DNA of 64,000 nucleotides from Mesorhizobium sp. NZP2077 (GTDB lineage Bacteria > Pseudomonadota > Alphaproteobacteria > Rhizobiales > Rhizobiaceae). Where the stretch lies: positions 5,276,001 through 5,340,000 of the forward strand of contig NZ_CP051293.1 of NCBI RefSeq assembly GCF_013170805.1, read 5' to 3'. The position numbers and the translations under genes were made by a program. Shown here piece after piece: positions 45,166 to 55,055 of the stretch. The notes under the pieces were generated by a model. The model was not told the origin of the DNA and searched no databases. It was given only the letters and a program-made list of their open reading frames with translations. Every line of letters starts with the position of its first letter. The first letter of the stretch is position 1.

Positions 45166-45219
45166 GTTATAATCCTTGTTGCAACATGCCGTCGATCGAG
45201 TTATAATTGGCGTTGCAAC
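45166..45219 (+). promoter_or_regulatory. Promoter and repeated operator-like element of the toxin-antitoxin pair
   Basis: A 20-base unit, GTTATAAT then 4 variable bases then the palindrome GTTGCAAC, occurs at 45166-45185 and 45200-45219, 34 bases apart. TTGCAA (45180-45185) and TATAAT (45202-45207) form a promoter with a 16-base spacer. The antitoxin ATG follows at 45234. The repeats are good candidates for binding by the AbrB-type antitoxin or the complex. Confidence 0.65.
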
Positions 45220-45233
45220 AGGATAAATCCGTC

Positions 45234-45455
45234 ATGAACACGACCATTCGCAAGATCGGCAATTCCGAAGGTGTGATCCTGCCGAAGGAACTGCTTGAAC
45301 GTCTGAATATGAAGACGGGTGATCAGCTTCAGATCGTCGAAACGGACAAGGGCATTGCCCTTGAGCCGGTGGACGACAGTTTCGAGCGGCAGATGGAAGC
45401 GGCCCGCAAGGTCATGGACAAGTACAAGGTCGCGCTTCAGAAGCTCGCAGAATGA
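45234..45455 (+). CDS. AbrB/MazE-type antitoxin (SpoVT-AbrB domain)
   Basis: It encodes 73 residues. The N-terminal swapped-hairpin domain reads TTIRKIGNSEGVILPKELLE and KTGDQLQIVETDKGIALEP, the standard SpoVT-AbrB fold. The C-terminal about 25 residues (FERQMEAARKVMDKYKVALQ) are helical and should wrap around the toxin. It overlaps the toxin gene by four bases (ATGA). It is expected to neutralise the Doc toxin and repress the shared promoter, which carries two copies of a palindrome-containing repeat. The ATG at 45234 gives the canonical start. Confidence 0.88.
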   Translation: MNTTIRKIGNSEGVILPKELLERLNMKTGDQLQIVETDKGIALEPVDDSFERQMEAARKVMDKYKVALQKLAE

Positions 45456-45841
45456 GCTGGGAGTTTCTGTCGCGTCGCGCAGTCGAAGCGATGCATGCCG
45501 AGCAACTGCGCAGGCATGGCGGAGCACAGGGCTTGAGAGATGAGAACGCTCTTGAATCGGCGCTCGCCCGTGCGGAGAACAAGGCTAACTATGAAGACCC
45601 TTCGGTTGAGGATCTTGCAGCCGCCTATGTCTTTGGCATTGCCAGGAATCATGCCTTTGTCGACGGGAACAAACGGACTGCCATCGTTGCCGCCGGCGCA
45701 TTTTTGATCGTGAACGGCCATGCCTTAGTAGCCGACAACGGCACGCTTTACGAATTCGTTGTGGCCGTCGCATCAGGGGAAATTGATGAAGCGGGTGCCG
45801 CAGCTTTTTTCCGCGATCATGTCGTCAAGCTTGAAGACTAA
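45452..45841 (+). CDS. doc: Doc-type toxin (Fic/DOC family)
   Basis: It encodes 129 residues. The Fic/DOC motif is HAFVDGNKR at 67-75. The NKR ending (rather than NGR) is that of Doc, which phosphorylates EF-Tu and stops translation, rather than AMP-transferring Fic proteins. Landmarks are LESALARAENKANYEDPSVE and DLAAAYVFGIARN. It is translated with the AbrB-type antitoxin (ATGA overlap). Its end overlaps the convergent greB-like gene by four bases. Doc is usually paired with a Phd antitoxin; pairing with AbrB-type proteins also occurs. Confidence 0.9.
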   Translation: MSWEFLSRRAVEAMHAEQLRRHGGAQGLRDENALESALARAENKANYEDPSVEDLAAAYVFGIARNHAFVDGNKRTAIVAAGAFLIVNGHALVADNGTLYEFVVAVASGEIDEAGAAAFFRDHVVKLED

Positions 45842-46311
45842 TTGTCCGACAGCTTGACGATTTCCCATTCCTTGCCGTTGACCGTGACGACGTCGCCGAC
45901 CTTCTTGCCGAACAGAGCCACGGCCATCGGCGAGACATGCGAAATACTGCCCTTCGACGGGTCAGCCTCGTCCTCGCCGACGATCTTCCAGTGCACCTTC
46001 TTGCCGTCATCGCCTTGCAGCGTGACACCCATGCCGAAGCGGACGACATCGCTGTCGGGCTCCGGCACCGAAAGCTCGGCGTTTTCGCGCCGGGCCGTCC
46101 AGTAGCGCAGGTCGCGCGACACGACCGCAATGCGCTCGCGGTCGGCTTTCCGTTCGGCTTTCGCCAGAATGTCGCGCAGATCGGCCAGATTGTCCTCGAT
46201 CTGCGCCAGGCCGCGCTCGGTCACCAGGTTACGGTGCGTGCTGATCGGCCGCTCGCCGACGCCGGCGATGGCATTTTCGCTGTCTTCTTCGCGGGTGAAA
46301 GCTCTGCTCAT
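45838..46311 (-). CDS. greB: GreA/GreB-family transcription elongation factor
   Basis: It encodes 157 residues. An N-terminal coiled coil (about 25-75, LVTERGLAQIEDNLADLRDI) is followed by the C-terminal FKBP-like domain with VTLQGDDGKKVHWKIVGEDE and SHVSPMAVALFGKKVGDVV. The opening MSRAFTREEDSE and ERPISTHRNLVT fit GreB-type proteins. It rescues backtracked RNA polymerase. Chain order and length match, though the true functional class (GreA, GreB or Rnk) was not tested. Confidence 0.88.
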   Translation of the reverse strand: MSRAFTREEDSENAIAGVGERPISTHRNLVTERGLAQIEDNLADLRDILAKAERKADRERIAVVSRDLRYWTARRENAELSVPEPDSDVVRFGMGVTLQGDDGKKVHWKIVGEDEADPSKGSISHVSPMAVALFGKKVGDVVTVNGKEWEIVKLSDN

Positions 46312-46431
46312 CCCCTGAACCTAGGCCTCGAGTGGGTGCTCGACAAGTCATTGTCGATACGTCGTGAAGCGGAACAGAGCGTCTGGCACGATTCCTGCGG
46401 TGTTACGGTTGAACACTGGGATTCTGTGCCG

Positions 46432-47808
46432 ATGTTGAACAGGCGAACACTGCTGACCGGAACCGCCGGCTTTGCCGTCATGGGTCTTGCGCTCGGCAAG
46501 GCGGCGGCCGCCAGCCTGGCTGGTATCGAGAAAGCCTCGATGCGCGGCTCGATCAACGCCACTGAACTTGGCGTGCAACCCGGCACCTTCGACGACCAGA
46601 GCAAGGCCTTCGCCAAGCTGCTGCGTGAGACGAACGATCGCGACATACCGGTGTTCCTGCCGGCGGGCACCTATGTGGTCTCCAACCTCTCGCTACCCAG
46701 CCGCGTGCGTCTTTCCGGCGTGCCGGGTGCAACGCGGATCGTCTATGGCGGCGATGGCCACCTCTTCATGACCGAACAGGCCGACCATATCGAACTGAGC
46801 GGGCTGGTCTTCGACGGCTCGAACCGCTCGATGGGCGACTATGCGCAAGGGCTGCTCGATCTGCGCCGGGTCGCGCATCTCGTGGTCGACAATTGCCAGA
46901 TAACCGGTAGCGGCAAGAATGGACTTGCCTTGGAACACGCGGCAGGCCGCATCGAACGCTCCGACATATCGGGCGCGGCGGACGCCGGCATCTATTCGGT
47001 CGAGGCAGCTGGATTGGCGATCACAGGCAACACCGTCTCCGACTGCGCCAATGGCGGCATCCTCGTGCATCGCTGGCAAGCGGCGGAGGACGGCACCATG
47101 GTCACGGGCAACCGCGTCGAACGCATCGGCGCGCGCAGCGGCGGAACCGGCCAGAACGGCAATGGCATCAACGCCTTCCGCGCCGGCAACGTTGTTATCT
47201 CGGGCAATGTCGTTTCGGACTGCGCTTTTTCGGCGATCCGCGCCAACAGCTCGAGCAATTTGCAAATTTCAGGCAACACCTGCTCGCGCTCGGGCGAGAC
47301 CGCGGTCTATTCCGAATTCTCCTTCGAGGGTGCCGTCATCAGCAACAACATCGTTGACGGCGCGGCCAACGGCATCTCGATCGTCAACTTCAACGAAGGC
47401 GGCCGCATGGGTGTCTGCTCAGGCAACATCGTGCGCAATCTGTCGACCAGCGGCCCCTACACTGCCGATCCGCCCGGCTTCGGCGTCGGCATTGCCGTCG
47501 AAGCCGACACCATCGCTTCCAACAACGTCATCGAGAACGCGCCGCTCTACGGCATGTCGATCGGCTGGGGGCCGTATCTGCGCAATGTGGTGGCCACGGG
47601 CAACATCATCCGCAAGGCAGGCACTGGCATTGTCGTCAGCGTGGTCGAGGGTGCCGGCACCGCCGTCATCTCCGACAACGTCATCGACGGCGCGCTGAAC
47701 GGCGCCGTCATCGGCCAGCGCTGGGCCGAGCCGGTGACAGCAGACCTCACCCAGTCAAGCAATAGCGGCTTTTCGCATCTGACGGTTGAGCGCAACCGCG
47801 TCAGCTGA
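46432..47808 (+). CDS. TIGR03808-type Tat-exported right-handed beta-helix repeat protein
   Basis: It encodes 458 residues. The twin-arginine signal reads MLNRRTLLTGTAGFAVMG and ends near GKAAAASLA. The mature chain is built of parallel beta-helix rungs (HLVVDNCQITGSGKNGL, LAITGNTVSDCANGGILV, NVVISGNVVSDCAFSAI and about six more), as in pectate-lyase-like repeats. The family is a rhizobial secreted protein of unknown function. The ATG at 46432 is used because it gives the Tat signal; a much longer frame upstream overlaps the Gre gene. A polysaccharide-binding role is plausible. Confidence 0.85.
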   Translation: MLNRRTLLTGTAGFAVMGLALGKAAAASLAGIEKASMRGSINATELGVQPGTFDDQSKAFAKLLRETNDRDIPVFLPAGTYVVSNLSLPSRVRLSGVPGATRIVYGGDGHLFMTEQADHIELSGLVFDGSNRSMGDYAQGLLDLRRVAHLVVDNCQITGSGKNGLALEHAAGRIERSDISGAADAGIYSVEAAGLAITGNTVSDCANGGILVHRWQAAEDGTMVTGNRVERIGARSGGTGQNGNGINAFRAGNVVISGNVVSDCAFSAIRANSSSNLQISGNTCSRSGETAVYSEFSFEGAVISNNIVDGAANGISIVNFNEGGRMGVCSGNIVRNLSTSGPYTADPPGFGVGIAVEADTIASNNVIENAPLYGMSIGWGPYLRNVVATGNIIRKAGTGIVVSVVEGAGTAVISDNVIDGALNGAVIGQRWAEPVTADLTQSSNSGFSHLTVERNRVS

Positions 47809-47817
47809 GAGCAATTT

Positions 47818-48822
47818 TCAATTCAAGGCTGGCGTCGGCCTCAGCGCCCCGACCTTGGCGCCGATCCGGCTTTCGATCGGGGCGTTCGCCAGTTCGAGCA
47901 GCTTCGCCGCCACGGCCTCGTCGGCACGCAGCAGCCTGGCAAGGACGGCGGCAGCCATGGCCTCGCCGGCGCGGCCGGCACCATCATCGCATTTGATCGC
48001 TATGCCGAGGCCAAGTTCCGGTATAGCGCTGCAGTGGACACCTTCGGCGCCGCCTTTTGCAAAGATCCGGCCAGGCGCTGCTTCCATCAAAGCGACATCG
48101 GCGCGGCCGGTGCCAGCGACGAAAAAGGGCTCTGCCATGCAGGCCGCAAACAGACGCTTCGCCGCCTTGGCCCGCTCTGGACCAAAACCTGATGTCGTCG
48201 CCATACGGGCAAAGCCGAGCGCGAAACTCCTCAGCGGCACTGCATAGGTCGGGATCGAGCAGCCATCGGTCGCCCGCTCATCCGGGCCATGGACAGCGCC
48301 GGTGACCGCCTGCATGGCGTCACGCACCATTTCCTGCAAGGCGTGCCCCGCCTTGACGTAGCCGCGGTGCTCAATGCCCGAGTGGACGCAGGTGCAGAGG
48401 AAGCCGGAGTGCTTGCCGGAGCAATTGTTGTGCAACGCGTTCGGCGAACCGCCGGTACGAGCAAGCGCGATCTCCGCGTCATGGTTTGAGGGCCAATGCG
48501 CGCCGCATTCGAGCGCCGAGCCGTCCAACCCGGCCCTGGCCAGCATGGATCGCGCCAGTTCGACATGCGCCGGCTCGCCCGAATGTGAGGCGCAGGCCAA
48601 CGCCAGTTCGCGGTTGCCGAAGCCATAGGCATCGGCAGCACCGGTTTCGACCAGCGGCAGAGCCTGGATCGCCTTGACCGCGGAGCGCGGAAACACCGGC
48701 TTCGCGGTATCGCCGATCTCCAGGACCGGCTTGCCGTCGGCATCGAAGACCGCGACGGCACCGCGATGCACGCTCTCGACGATCGCGCCGCGCAGAACCT
48801 CGATCAGAACCGGATTTGACAT
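47818..48822 (-). CDS. L-asparaginase II-type (Rhizobium etli ReAV-like)
   Basis: It encodes 334 residues starting MSNPVLIEVLRGAIVESVHR. This is the family of R. etli thermolabile asparaginase, with a Ser-Lys tandem: S47 and K50 in PRSAVKAIQALPLVE, and conserved SHSGEP and NNCSGKHSGFL, whose cysteines bind zinc in the R. etli enzyme. It hydrolyses asparagine to aspartate and ammonia. The ATG at 48822 is chosen by family length, as upstream codons run into the thiolase gene. It lies beside the thiolase on the same strand, 25 bases after it. Confidence 0.88.
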   Translation of the reverse strand: MSNPVLIEVLRGAIVESVHRGAVAVFDADGKPVLEIGDTAKPVFPRSAVKAIQALPLVETGAADAYGFGNRELALACASHSGEPAHVELARSMLARAGLDGSALECGAHWPSNHDAEIALARTGGSPNALHNNCSGKHSGFLCTCVHSGIEHRGYVKAGHALQEMVRDAMQAVTGAVHGPDERATDGCSIPTYAVPLRSFALGFARMATTSGFGPERAKAAKRLFAACMAEPFFVAGTGRADVALMEAAPGRIFAKGGAEGVHCSAIPELGLGIAIKCDDGAGRAGEAMAAAVLARLLRADEAVAAKLLELANAPIESRIGAKVGALRPTPALN

Positions 48823-48847
48823 ATCACCTCCCGTATATGCGGGCGGT

Positions 48848-50014
48848 TTACCTGATCCGGTCGAGAATGGAAACGTAGTTGGCGACGGCCGCACCACCCA
48901 TGTTGAAGATGCCGCCGAGCTTTGCGGCCGGCACCTGGATGCCGCCGGCCTCGCCGACAAGCTGCATGGCGGTCAAGACATGCATGGAGACACCGGTGGC
49001 GCCGATCGGATGGCCCTTGGCCTTCAGCCCGCCGGAGGGATTGACCGGCAGGCGGCCGTCCTTGGCCGTCGTGCCGTCCAGCGCCAGTCTGGCGCCCTCG
49101 CCGGGCTTCGCCAGCCCCATCGCCTCGTACTCGATCAGTTCGGCGATGGTGAAGCAGTCATGCGTCTCGACGAAGGACAGATCGTCGAGCGTCACGCCGG
49201 CGTTCTTCAGCGCCTTGCCCCAAGCCTGCTCGCAACCTTCGAAGGACAGGATGTCGCGCTTCGACATCGGCAGGAAATCCTGCACATGCTCGTTGGCGCG
49301 GAAGGCGACGGCGCGGCGCATCTTTAGCGCCGTCCCGGTGTCGGCAAGGATAAGGGCGGCGGCGCCGTCGGAGACCAGCGAACAATCGGTGCGCTTCAGC
49401 GGGCCAGCGACGAAGGGGTTCTTCTCGCTCTCCTGGCGGCAGAATTCGTAGCCGAAATCCTTGCGCATCTGCGCATAGGGATTATCGACGCCGTTCTTAT
49501 GGTTCTTGGCGGCGATCATGGCGAGCGCATCCGACTGGTCGCCATAGCGCTGAAAATAGGCCTGCGCGATCTTGCCGAAGACGCCGGCGAAGCCTGCGGG
49601 CGTCTCGCCATCCTCCGGCAGATAGGACGCTTTCAGCAGGTTCTTGCCGATCTCTGGCCCGGGCGTCGTCGTCATCTGCTCGGCGCCGACCACCAGCACG
49701 ACGCGGGCGGCGTTTGCATCGATGGCGCGGATGCCTTGCCGGACCGCCGCCGATCCCGTGGCGCAGGCGTTCTCGACGCGTGTCGCTGGCTTGAAGCGCA
49801 GCCGGTCGTCGGCCTGAAGCACCAGGCTGGCGGTGAAATCCTGCGCCGAAAAGCCAGCGTTGAAATGACCGAGCACGATCTCGTCGACCTCGTCCGGGCC
49901 AATGCCGGCATGGTCGAGCGCATCCGTCGCCACCTTGACGATGAGGCTTTCGAGCGTCTCGCCTTCGAGCTTGCCGAAGCGCGAATGCGCCCAGCCAACG
50001 ATGCATGCGGTCAT
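48848..50014 (-). CDS. SCP-x/SCP2-type thiolase (acetyl-CoA acetyltransferase family)
   Basis: It encodes 388 residues. The nucleophilic cysteine is C84 in VENACATGSAA. HDCFTIAELIEYEAMGL and GGLKAKGHPIGATGVSMHVL form the C-terminal catalytic region. The classical second cysteine (CxG) is absent, as in SCP-x-type thiolases, which have GGAAVANYVSILDR near the end. It probably cleaves or condenses acyl-CoA thioesters. The ATG at 50014 follows the family start; a second ATG upstream at 50026 is possible. It is divergent from betI, across 199 bases. Confidence 0.87.
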   Translation of the reverse strand: MTACIVGWAHSRFGKLEGETLESLIVKVATDALDHAGIGPDEVDEIVLGHFNAGFSAQDFTASLVLQADDRLRFKPATRVENACATGSAAVRQGIRAIDANAARVVLVVGAEQMTTTPGPEIGKNLLKASYLPEDGETPAGFAGVFGKIAQAYFQRYGDQSDALAMIAAKNHKNGVDNPYAQMRKDFGYEFCRQESEKNPFVAGPLKRTDCSLVSDGAAALILADTGTALKMRRAVAFRANEHVQDFLPMSKRDILSFEGCEQAWGKALKNAGVTLDDLSFVETHDCFTIAELIEYEAMGLAKPGEGARLALDGTTAKDGRLPVNPSGGLKAKGHPIGATGVSMHVLTAMQLVGEAGGIQVPAAKLGGIFNMGGAAVANYVSILDRIR

Positions 50015-50161
50015 GGCGGTCTCCATCCTTGGCGCCAGCCTAGCCTATGGGCTCATGACGCAATTCGCCGTTATTGTTCAAGTATAAACATTCTTGCCCG
50101 AGCCGTGAAGGGCCGGAACAAGACAATCGCTTGGTACAGGTCGCAGCGGCGTCGATTTTTT

Positions 50162-50179
50162 ATTGATTGACCCGTCAAT
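50162..50179 (+). promoter_or_regulatory. BetI-type operator upstream of betI
   Basis: ATTGATTGACCCGTCAAT is found 35 bases before the betI ATG. It contains perfect 5-base arms ATTGA/TCAAT around a 4-base spacer (50166-50179) plus an extra ATTGA. It resembles the ATTGA-rich palindromes known for BetI in other Proteobacteria. BetI would repress the operon, with release by choline. Confidence 0.6.
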
Positions 50180-50213
50180 AAAAAATAATCTCCGCGCAAA
50201 AATTGGGAACGAC

Positions 50214-50804
50214 ATGCCAAAAGTCGGAATGGAGCCACTGCGCCGCAAGGCGCTCATCGACGCGACGATCTCGGCGATCGGCGAGCGCGGCTCGCTGGAC
50301 GTGACCATGTCCGAGATCGCCGGTCGCGCCGGCGTGTCATCTGCACTTGCCCATCACTATTTCGGTGCCAAGGACGAGCTGCTGCTGGCAACGATGCGGC
50401 ACATCCTGGCCGAACTGACCATCGACATGCGCCGCGCCCTGCAATCCGCCGCGTCCCCGCGCGAACGCGTCTCGGCGGTGGTGGCCGTCAACTTCTCCGA
50501 CATCCAGTTCCAGCCGCAAACCATCGCCGCCTGGCTCGCCTTCTATGTCGAGGCGCAGAAATCGTCCGCGCTGCGCCGGTTGCTCAGGGTCTATGCACGG
50601 CGGCTGCACTCGAACCTGATGAGCGGGCTGACCGGCATCCTGCCGAGGGCAGAGGCCGACCGTGCCGCCGAAGCGACAGCAGCGATGATCGACGGGCTCT
50701 ACATCAGGCGGGCACTGAAGGACGGCGTGCCCGACGCCGCGACCGCGATCGCGCTGGTCGAGGACTATCTCGAAACCAAACTCGGCGAGCGGCATAAACA
50801 GTGA
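50214..50804 (+). CDS. betI: BetI, TetR-family choline-responsive repressor
   Basis: It encodes 196 residues. The N-terminal TetR helix-turn-helix (about 10-55) includes [20 protein letters not shown] and [20 protein letters not shown], which is the BetI pattern ([15 protein letters not shown] at the start). The C-terminal domain would bind choline. The ATG at 50214 is chosen by the family start, with GGGAACGA upstream. The gene overlaps betC by four bases (GTGA) and is preceded by an operator-like palindrome. Confidence 0.93.
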   Translation: MPKVGMEPLRRKALIDATISAIGERGSLDVTMSEIAGRAGVSSALAHHYFGAKDELLLATMRHILAELTIDMRRALQSAASPRERVSAVVAVNFSDIQFQPQTIAAWLAFYVEAQKSSALRRLLRVYARRLHSNLMSGLTGILPRAEADRAAEATAAMIDGLYIRRALKDGVPDAATAIALVEDYLETKLGERHKQ

Positions 50805-52330
50805 CAGCGAAGCGACCCAATTTCCTAATCGTCATGGTCGATCAGCTCAACGGGACTTTCTTTCCCGATGGGCCGGCAGCGTTTCTGCACGCGCCGCATC
50901 TGAAAGCGCTGGCTGCACGTTCGGCTCGTTTCAAGAATAACTACACGGCGTCACCGCTCTGCGCGCCGGGCCGCGCCTCGTTCATGAGCGGCCAGTTGCC
51001 GTCGCGCACCGAGGTCTACGACAACGCCGCCGAATTCGCCTCGTCGATCCCGACCTTTGCGCATCACCTGCGCGCCGATGGCTATCACACGGTGCTGTCA
51101 GGCAAGATGCATTTCGTCGGCCCGGACCAGTTGCACGGCTTCGAGGAGCGGCTGACCACCGACATCTACCCGGCTGATTTCGGCTGGACGCCGGACTATC
51201 GCAAGCCCGGCGAGCGCATCGACTGGTGGTACCACAATCTGGGTTCGGTGACCGGCGCCGGCGTCGCCGAAATCAGCAACCAGATGGAGTATGACGACGA
51301 GGTCGCCTTCCACGCGGTGCAGAAACTCTACGACTTCGCCCGCGTCTCCGACGATGCCGCGCATCGGCCCTGGTGCCTGACCGTTTCCTTCACCCATCCG
51401 CACGACCCTTATGTGGCGCGGCGGCAATATTGGGATCTTTATGAGGATTGCCCGGCGCTCGAGCCGGAGATTGGCTTCATTCCCTACGACAAGCAGGACC
51501 CGCATTCACAGCGGCTCTACAAGGCTTCCGATTACGACAGTTTCGACATCACGGCCGAGCAGGTCCGCCGCTCGCGGCGCGGCTATTTCGCCAACATCTC
51601 TTATCTCGACGACAAGGTCGGCGAATTGCTGTCGGTGCTGGAACGCACGCGGATGCTCGACGACACGATCATCCTGTTCTGCTCGGATCATGGCGACATG
51701 CTCGGCGAACGCGGTCTGTGGTTCAAGATGTGCTTCTTCGAGGGCTCGGCGCGGGTGCCGCTGATGATCGCCGGCAAGGGCGTACTGGCCGGCCTGATCG
51801 AGTCACCGGTTTCCAATCTCGACGTGACGCCGACGCTGTGTGATCTCGCCGGCATCGACATGAGCGCGATCGCGCCATGGACCGATGGCCAGTCGCTGCT
51901 GCCGCTGCTCAAAGGCAAAGGGCGCACGGCACCGGTGCTGATGGAATATGCAGCCGAAGGCTCCAACGCGCCTTTGGTGGCGATCCGCGATGGCCGCTAC
52001 AAATTCGTCCATTGCGAGATCGATCCGCCGCAACTCTACGATGTCGAAGCCGACCCGCATGAATTGCGCAATCTCGCCGCCGACCCGGCGCATGCCGGTG
52101 TGGTGTCGGCTTTCCTGGAAAAGGTCCGGGCGCGCTGGGACATGGCGGCCTTCGACGCCGCCGTGCGTGCCAGTCAGGCGCGGCGCTGGGTGGTCTATCC
52201 CGCGCTGCGCAACGGCAAGCACTACCCCTGGGAGTTCCAGCCGCTGCAGAAGGCCTCGGAACGCTACATGCGCAACCACATGGATCTCAACGTGCTCGAA
52301 GAGCAGAAACGGTTTCCGCGAGGCGAATGA
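50801..52330 (+). CDS. betC: Choline-sulfatase
   Basis: It encodes 509 residues of the sulfatase family, starting with GTG at 50801. The formylglycine-forming motif CxPxR is C54-APG-R58 in [10 protein letters not shown], at the same position as in Sinorhizobium BetC. Metal ligands lie in VMVDQLNG and [12 protein letters not shown], and [16 protein letters not shown] is typical of choline sulfatases. It releases choline from choline-O-sulfate, feeding the rest of the operon. The gene overlaps betI (GTGA) and the next gene (ATGA). Confidence 0.93.
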   Translation: MTAKRPNFLIVMVDQLNGTFFPDGPAAFLHAPHLKALAARSARFKNNYTASPLCAPGRASFMSGQLPSRTEVYDNAAEFASSIPTFAHHLRADGYHTVLSGKMHFVGPDQLHGFEERLTTDIYPADFGWTPDYRKPGERIDWWYHNLGSVTGAGVAEISNQMEYDDEVAFHAVQKLYDFARVSDDAAHRPWCLTVSFTHPHDPYVARRQYWDLYEDCPALEPEIGFIPYDKQDPHSQRLYKASDYDSFDITAEQVRRSRRGYFANISYLDDKVGELLSVLERTRMLDDTIILFCSDHGDMLGERGLWFKMCFFEGSARVPLMIAGKGVLAGLIESPVSNLDVTPTLCDLAGIDMSAIAPWTDGQSLLPLLKGKGRTAPVLMEYAAEGSNAPLVAIRDGRYKFVHCEIDPPQLYDVEADPHELRNLAADPAHAGVVSAFLEKVRARWDMAAFDAAVRASQARRWVVYPALRNGKHYPWEFQPLQKASERYMRNHMDLNVLEEQKRFPRGE

Positions 52331-53331
52331 TGACAAACCTTCTCGTTCCCTCCCTCGATCACCTCAAGCAGGCCTACGCCGTCACATCCAAGGCGACGCA
52401 GATCACGCCGCTGCTGGAATCGGCGGCGCTTGCCCGTGAGACCGGTGCTGCCCGCGTCTTCATCAAGCCGGAATCGCTGCAATGGGCGGGATCCTTCAAG
52501 GTGCGCGGTGCCTACTGGCGGCTGAAGCAGCTGTCGGTTGACGAAGCCAAGAAGGGTGTCGTCGCCTATTCCTCCGGCAATTTCGCGCAAGGGCTGGCCG
52601 CCGCCGGCCAGGCGCTCGGCATTCCGGTCACCATCGTCATGCCGATCGACGCGCCGGCCGCCAAGCGTGACGCGACGGCGGGCTATGGCGCGCGCGTCAT
52701 GCTGACCGATCACGGCGATCGCGCGCGAGAAGAGGTCGCCGCCGCCAAGGCGCGCGAGATTGCCGAGACCGAGGGACTGGCCCTGCTGCACCCCTTCGAC
52801 GATCCGGAGATCGTCGCCGGCCAGGCGGGTGCCGGGCTCGAAGCGCTCGACCAGCTAGCCGCCAAGGATGCCAGCGCCGACCTGTTGTTCTGCTCGGTCG
52901 GCGGTGGCGGGTTGATCGGCGGCGTTTCGCTCGCCTTCCACTATCTGTCGCCGGCGACCGAGATCGTCGGCGTCGAGCCGGAAGGTTTCAACGGCATGGG
53001 CTCATCACTGGCGCATGGCAGCATCGAGACGATGCCGATCGGCCCGAAGTCGATCTGCGACGGGCTGATGTCGCGACGGCCGGGTGATGCGCCGTTCGCG
53101 GCCGTCAAGACCGCTGGCGTTCGCGGCATCACCGTCGACGACCAGTCGGTGCGCAGCGCCATGCGGATCGCCTTCGAGCGGATGAAGCTGGTGCTGGAGC
53201 CGTCAGGTGCGGCGTCGCTGGCGGCGCTGCTCGGCGGCAAGGTGGATGTGAAGGACAAGACCGTCCTTGTGGTGGCAACCGGCGGCAATGTCTCGCTCGC
53301 CGATTTTATGGCGCATATGAACCATGCTTGA
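52327..53331 (+). CDS. PLP-dependent threonine/serine dehydratase-like enzyme inside the bet operon
   Basis: It encodes 334 residues of the fold-type II PLP enzymes. The Schiff-base lysine is K58 in [10 protein letters not shown], the phosphate-binding loop is [10 protein letters not shown] and the asparagine loop is [10 protein letters not shown]. It should deaminate an hydroxy amino acid such as threonine or serine, or racemise it. It is translationally coupled to betC (ATGA overlap) and overlaps betA by eight bases, so it is a genuine operon member. The usual rhizobial order betI-betC-betB-betA lacks such a gene. Its role in betaine use is not known; handling of serine formed from betaine-derived glycine is one speculation. 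Confidence 0.85.
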   Translation: MMTNLLVPSLDHLKQAYAVTSKATQITPLLESAALARETGAARVFIKPESLQWAGSFKVRGAYWRLKQLSVDEAKKGVVAYSSGNFAQGLAAAGQALGIPVTIVMPIDAPAAKRDATAGYGARVMLTDHGDRAREEVAAAKAREIAETEGLALLHPFDDPEIVAGQAGAGLEALDQLAAKDASADLLFCSVGGGGLIGGVSLAFHYLSPATEIVGVEPEGFNGMGSSLAHGSIETMPIGPKSICDGLMSRRPGDAPFAAVKTAGVRGITVDDQSVRSAMRIAFERMKLVLEPSGAASLAALLGGKVDVKDKTVLVVATGGNVSLADFMAHMNHA

Positions 53332-54976
53332 AGCGGATTTCGTCATCATCGGCTCCGGCTCGGCCGGCTCGGCCATGGCCTATCGCCTGTCGGAGGACCG
53401 CAAGCATTCGGTGATCGTCATCGAGTTCGGCGGCACTGATGTCGGGCCATTGATCCAGATGCCTTCGGCGCTGTCGATCCCGCTCAATATGAGCCTCTAC
53501 GACTGGGGTTTTGCCAGCGAACCGGAGCCGCATCTCGGCGGCCGTGTGCTGGCAACGCCGCGCGGCAAGGTGATTGGCGGTTCATCCTCGATCAACGGCA
53601 TGGTGTATGTGCGCGGCCACGCCCGTGATTTCGACCATTGGGCCGAAGAAGGCGCGGCGGGCTGGGGCTTTGCCGACGTGCTCCCCTATTTCAAGCGCAT
53701 GGAAGACAATGACGGCGGCGAGGATGGCTGGCGCGGACACGGCGGGCCGCTGCACGTGCAGCGTGGCTCGCGCAAGAATCCGCTCTATGGCGCGTTCGTC
53801 GAAGCCGGCCGCCAGGCCGGATTCGAACTGACCGACGACTACAACGGCGCCAAGCAGGAGGGCTTTGGGCCGATGGAGCAGACCATCCGTGGCGGCCGCC
53901 GCTGGTCGGCGGCATCGGCCTATCTGAAGCCGGCGTTGAAACGCAAGAATGTTAGCCTGCTCAAGGGTTTCGCCCGCCGGGTGATTATCGAGAATCAACG
54001 CGCCGTCGGCGTCGAGATCGAGGCTCACAAACAGATTCAGGTCGTTAAGGCGCGACGTGAGGTGATCATCGCCGCGTCGTCGATCAATTCGCCAAAAATC
54101 CTGCTGCTGTCCGGCATCGGACCGGCCGAGCATTTGCGCGAAAACGGTATTGCCGTCGTAGCCGACAGGGCCGGCGTCGGCCGCAACCTGCAGGACCATA
54201 TGGAACTCTACATCCAGCAGGAATCGACCAAGCCGATCACGCTGAATTCGGTGCTCAATCCATTCTCGAAAGCATTGATCGGCGCGCAGTGGCTGTTCTT
54301 CAAGTCCGGCCTTGGCGCCACCAACCATTTCGAGGCCGCTGCCTTCGTGCGCTCGCGCGCCGGCGTCGACTACCCTGATATCCAGTACCATTTCATTCCG
54401 GCCGCGGTCCGCTATGACGGCAAGGCGGCGGCGAAGTCGCATGGCTTCCAGGCGCATGTCGGGCCGATGCGCTCGAAGTCGCGCGGCTCGGTGACGCTGC
54501 GCTCGCCGGATCCGAGATCGAAACCGGTGATCCGCTTCAACTACATGTCGCATCCGGACGACTGGACCGAGTTCCGTCACTGCATCCGGCTGACCCGAGA
54601 GATCTTTGGGCAGTCGGCCTTCGACGCCTATCGCGGCAAGGAAATCTCGCCGGGCAGCGATGTGCAGTCGGATGACGATCTCGATGTCTTCATTCGCGAC
54701 CATGCCGAGAGCGCCTACCATCCCTGCGGCACCTGCAAGATGGGCCGCGCCGACGATCTGATGAGCGTCGTCGATCCAGAATGCCGGGTCATCGGCGTCG
54801 ACGGCTTGCGGGTCGCGGACTCTTCGATCTTCCCGCGTGTCACCAACGGCAATCTCAACGCACCGTCGATCATGACCGGCGAGAAGGCGTCCGACCACAT
54901 TCTTGGCCGCACGCCGCTGGCGCCGTCCAACCAGGAACCGTGGATCAATCCGCGCTGGCAGACCTCGGACAGATAG
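53324..54976 (+). CDS. betA: Choline dehydrogenase (GMC oxidoreductase)
   Basis: It encodes 550 residues. The FAD-binding Rossmann motif is [18 protein letters not shown] near the N-terminus and the GMC signature [19 protein letters not shown] follows. The substrate-domain block HPCGTCKMG and the late [17 protein letters not shown] carry the catalytic His and Asn. It oxidises choline to betaine aldehyde at the membrane. It overlaps the dehydratase-like gene by eight bases. Confidence 0.92.
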   Translation: MLEADFVIIGSGSAGSAMAYRLSEDRKHSVIVIEFGGTDVGPLIQMPSALSIPLNMSLYDWGFASEPEPHLGGRVLATPRGKVIGGSSSINGMVYVRGHARDFDHWAEEGAAGWGFADVLPYFKRMEDNDGGEDGWRGHGGPLHVQRGSRKNPLYGAFVEAGRQAGFELTDDYNGAKQEGFGPMEQTIRGGRRWSAASAYLKPALKRKNVSLLKGFARRVIIENQRAVGVEIEAHKQIQVVKARREVIIAASSINSPKILLLSGIGPAEHLRENGIAVVADRAGVGRNLQDHMELYIQQESTKPITLNSVLNPFSKALIGAQWLFFKSGLGATNHFEAAAFVRSRAGVDYPDIQYHFIPAAVRYDGKAAAKSHGFQAHVGPMRSKSRGSVTLRSPDPRSKPVIRFNYMSHPDDWTEFRHCIRLTREIFGQSAFDAYRGKEISPGSDVQSDDDLDVFIRDHAESAYHPCGTCKMGRADDLMSVVDPECRVIGVDGLRVADSSIFPRVTNGNLNAPSIMTGEKASDHILGRTPLAPSNQEPWINPRWQTSDR

Positions 54977-55055
54977 CGCATGATCCACACGACAAATCGA
55001 GCTGCCCGATAGATTGAGCCGCCCATTGGGCGCCGGACCACTTGGAGAAACTCCC

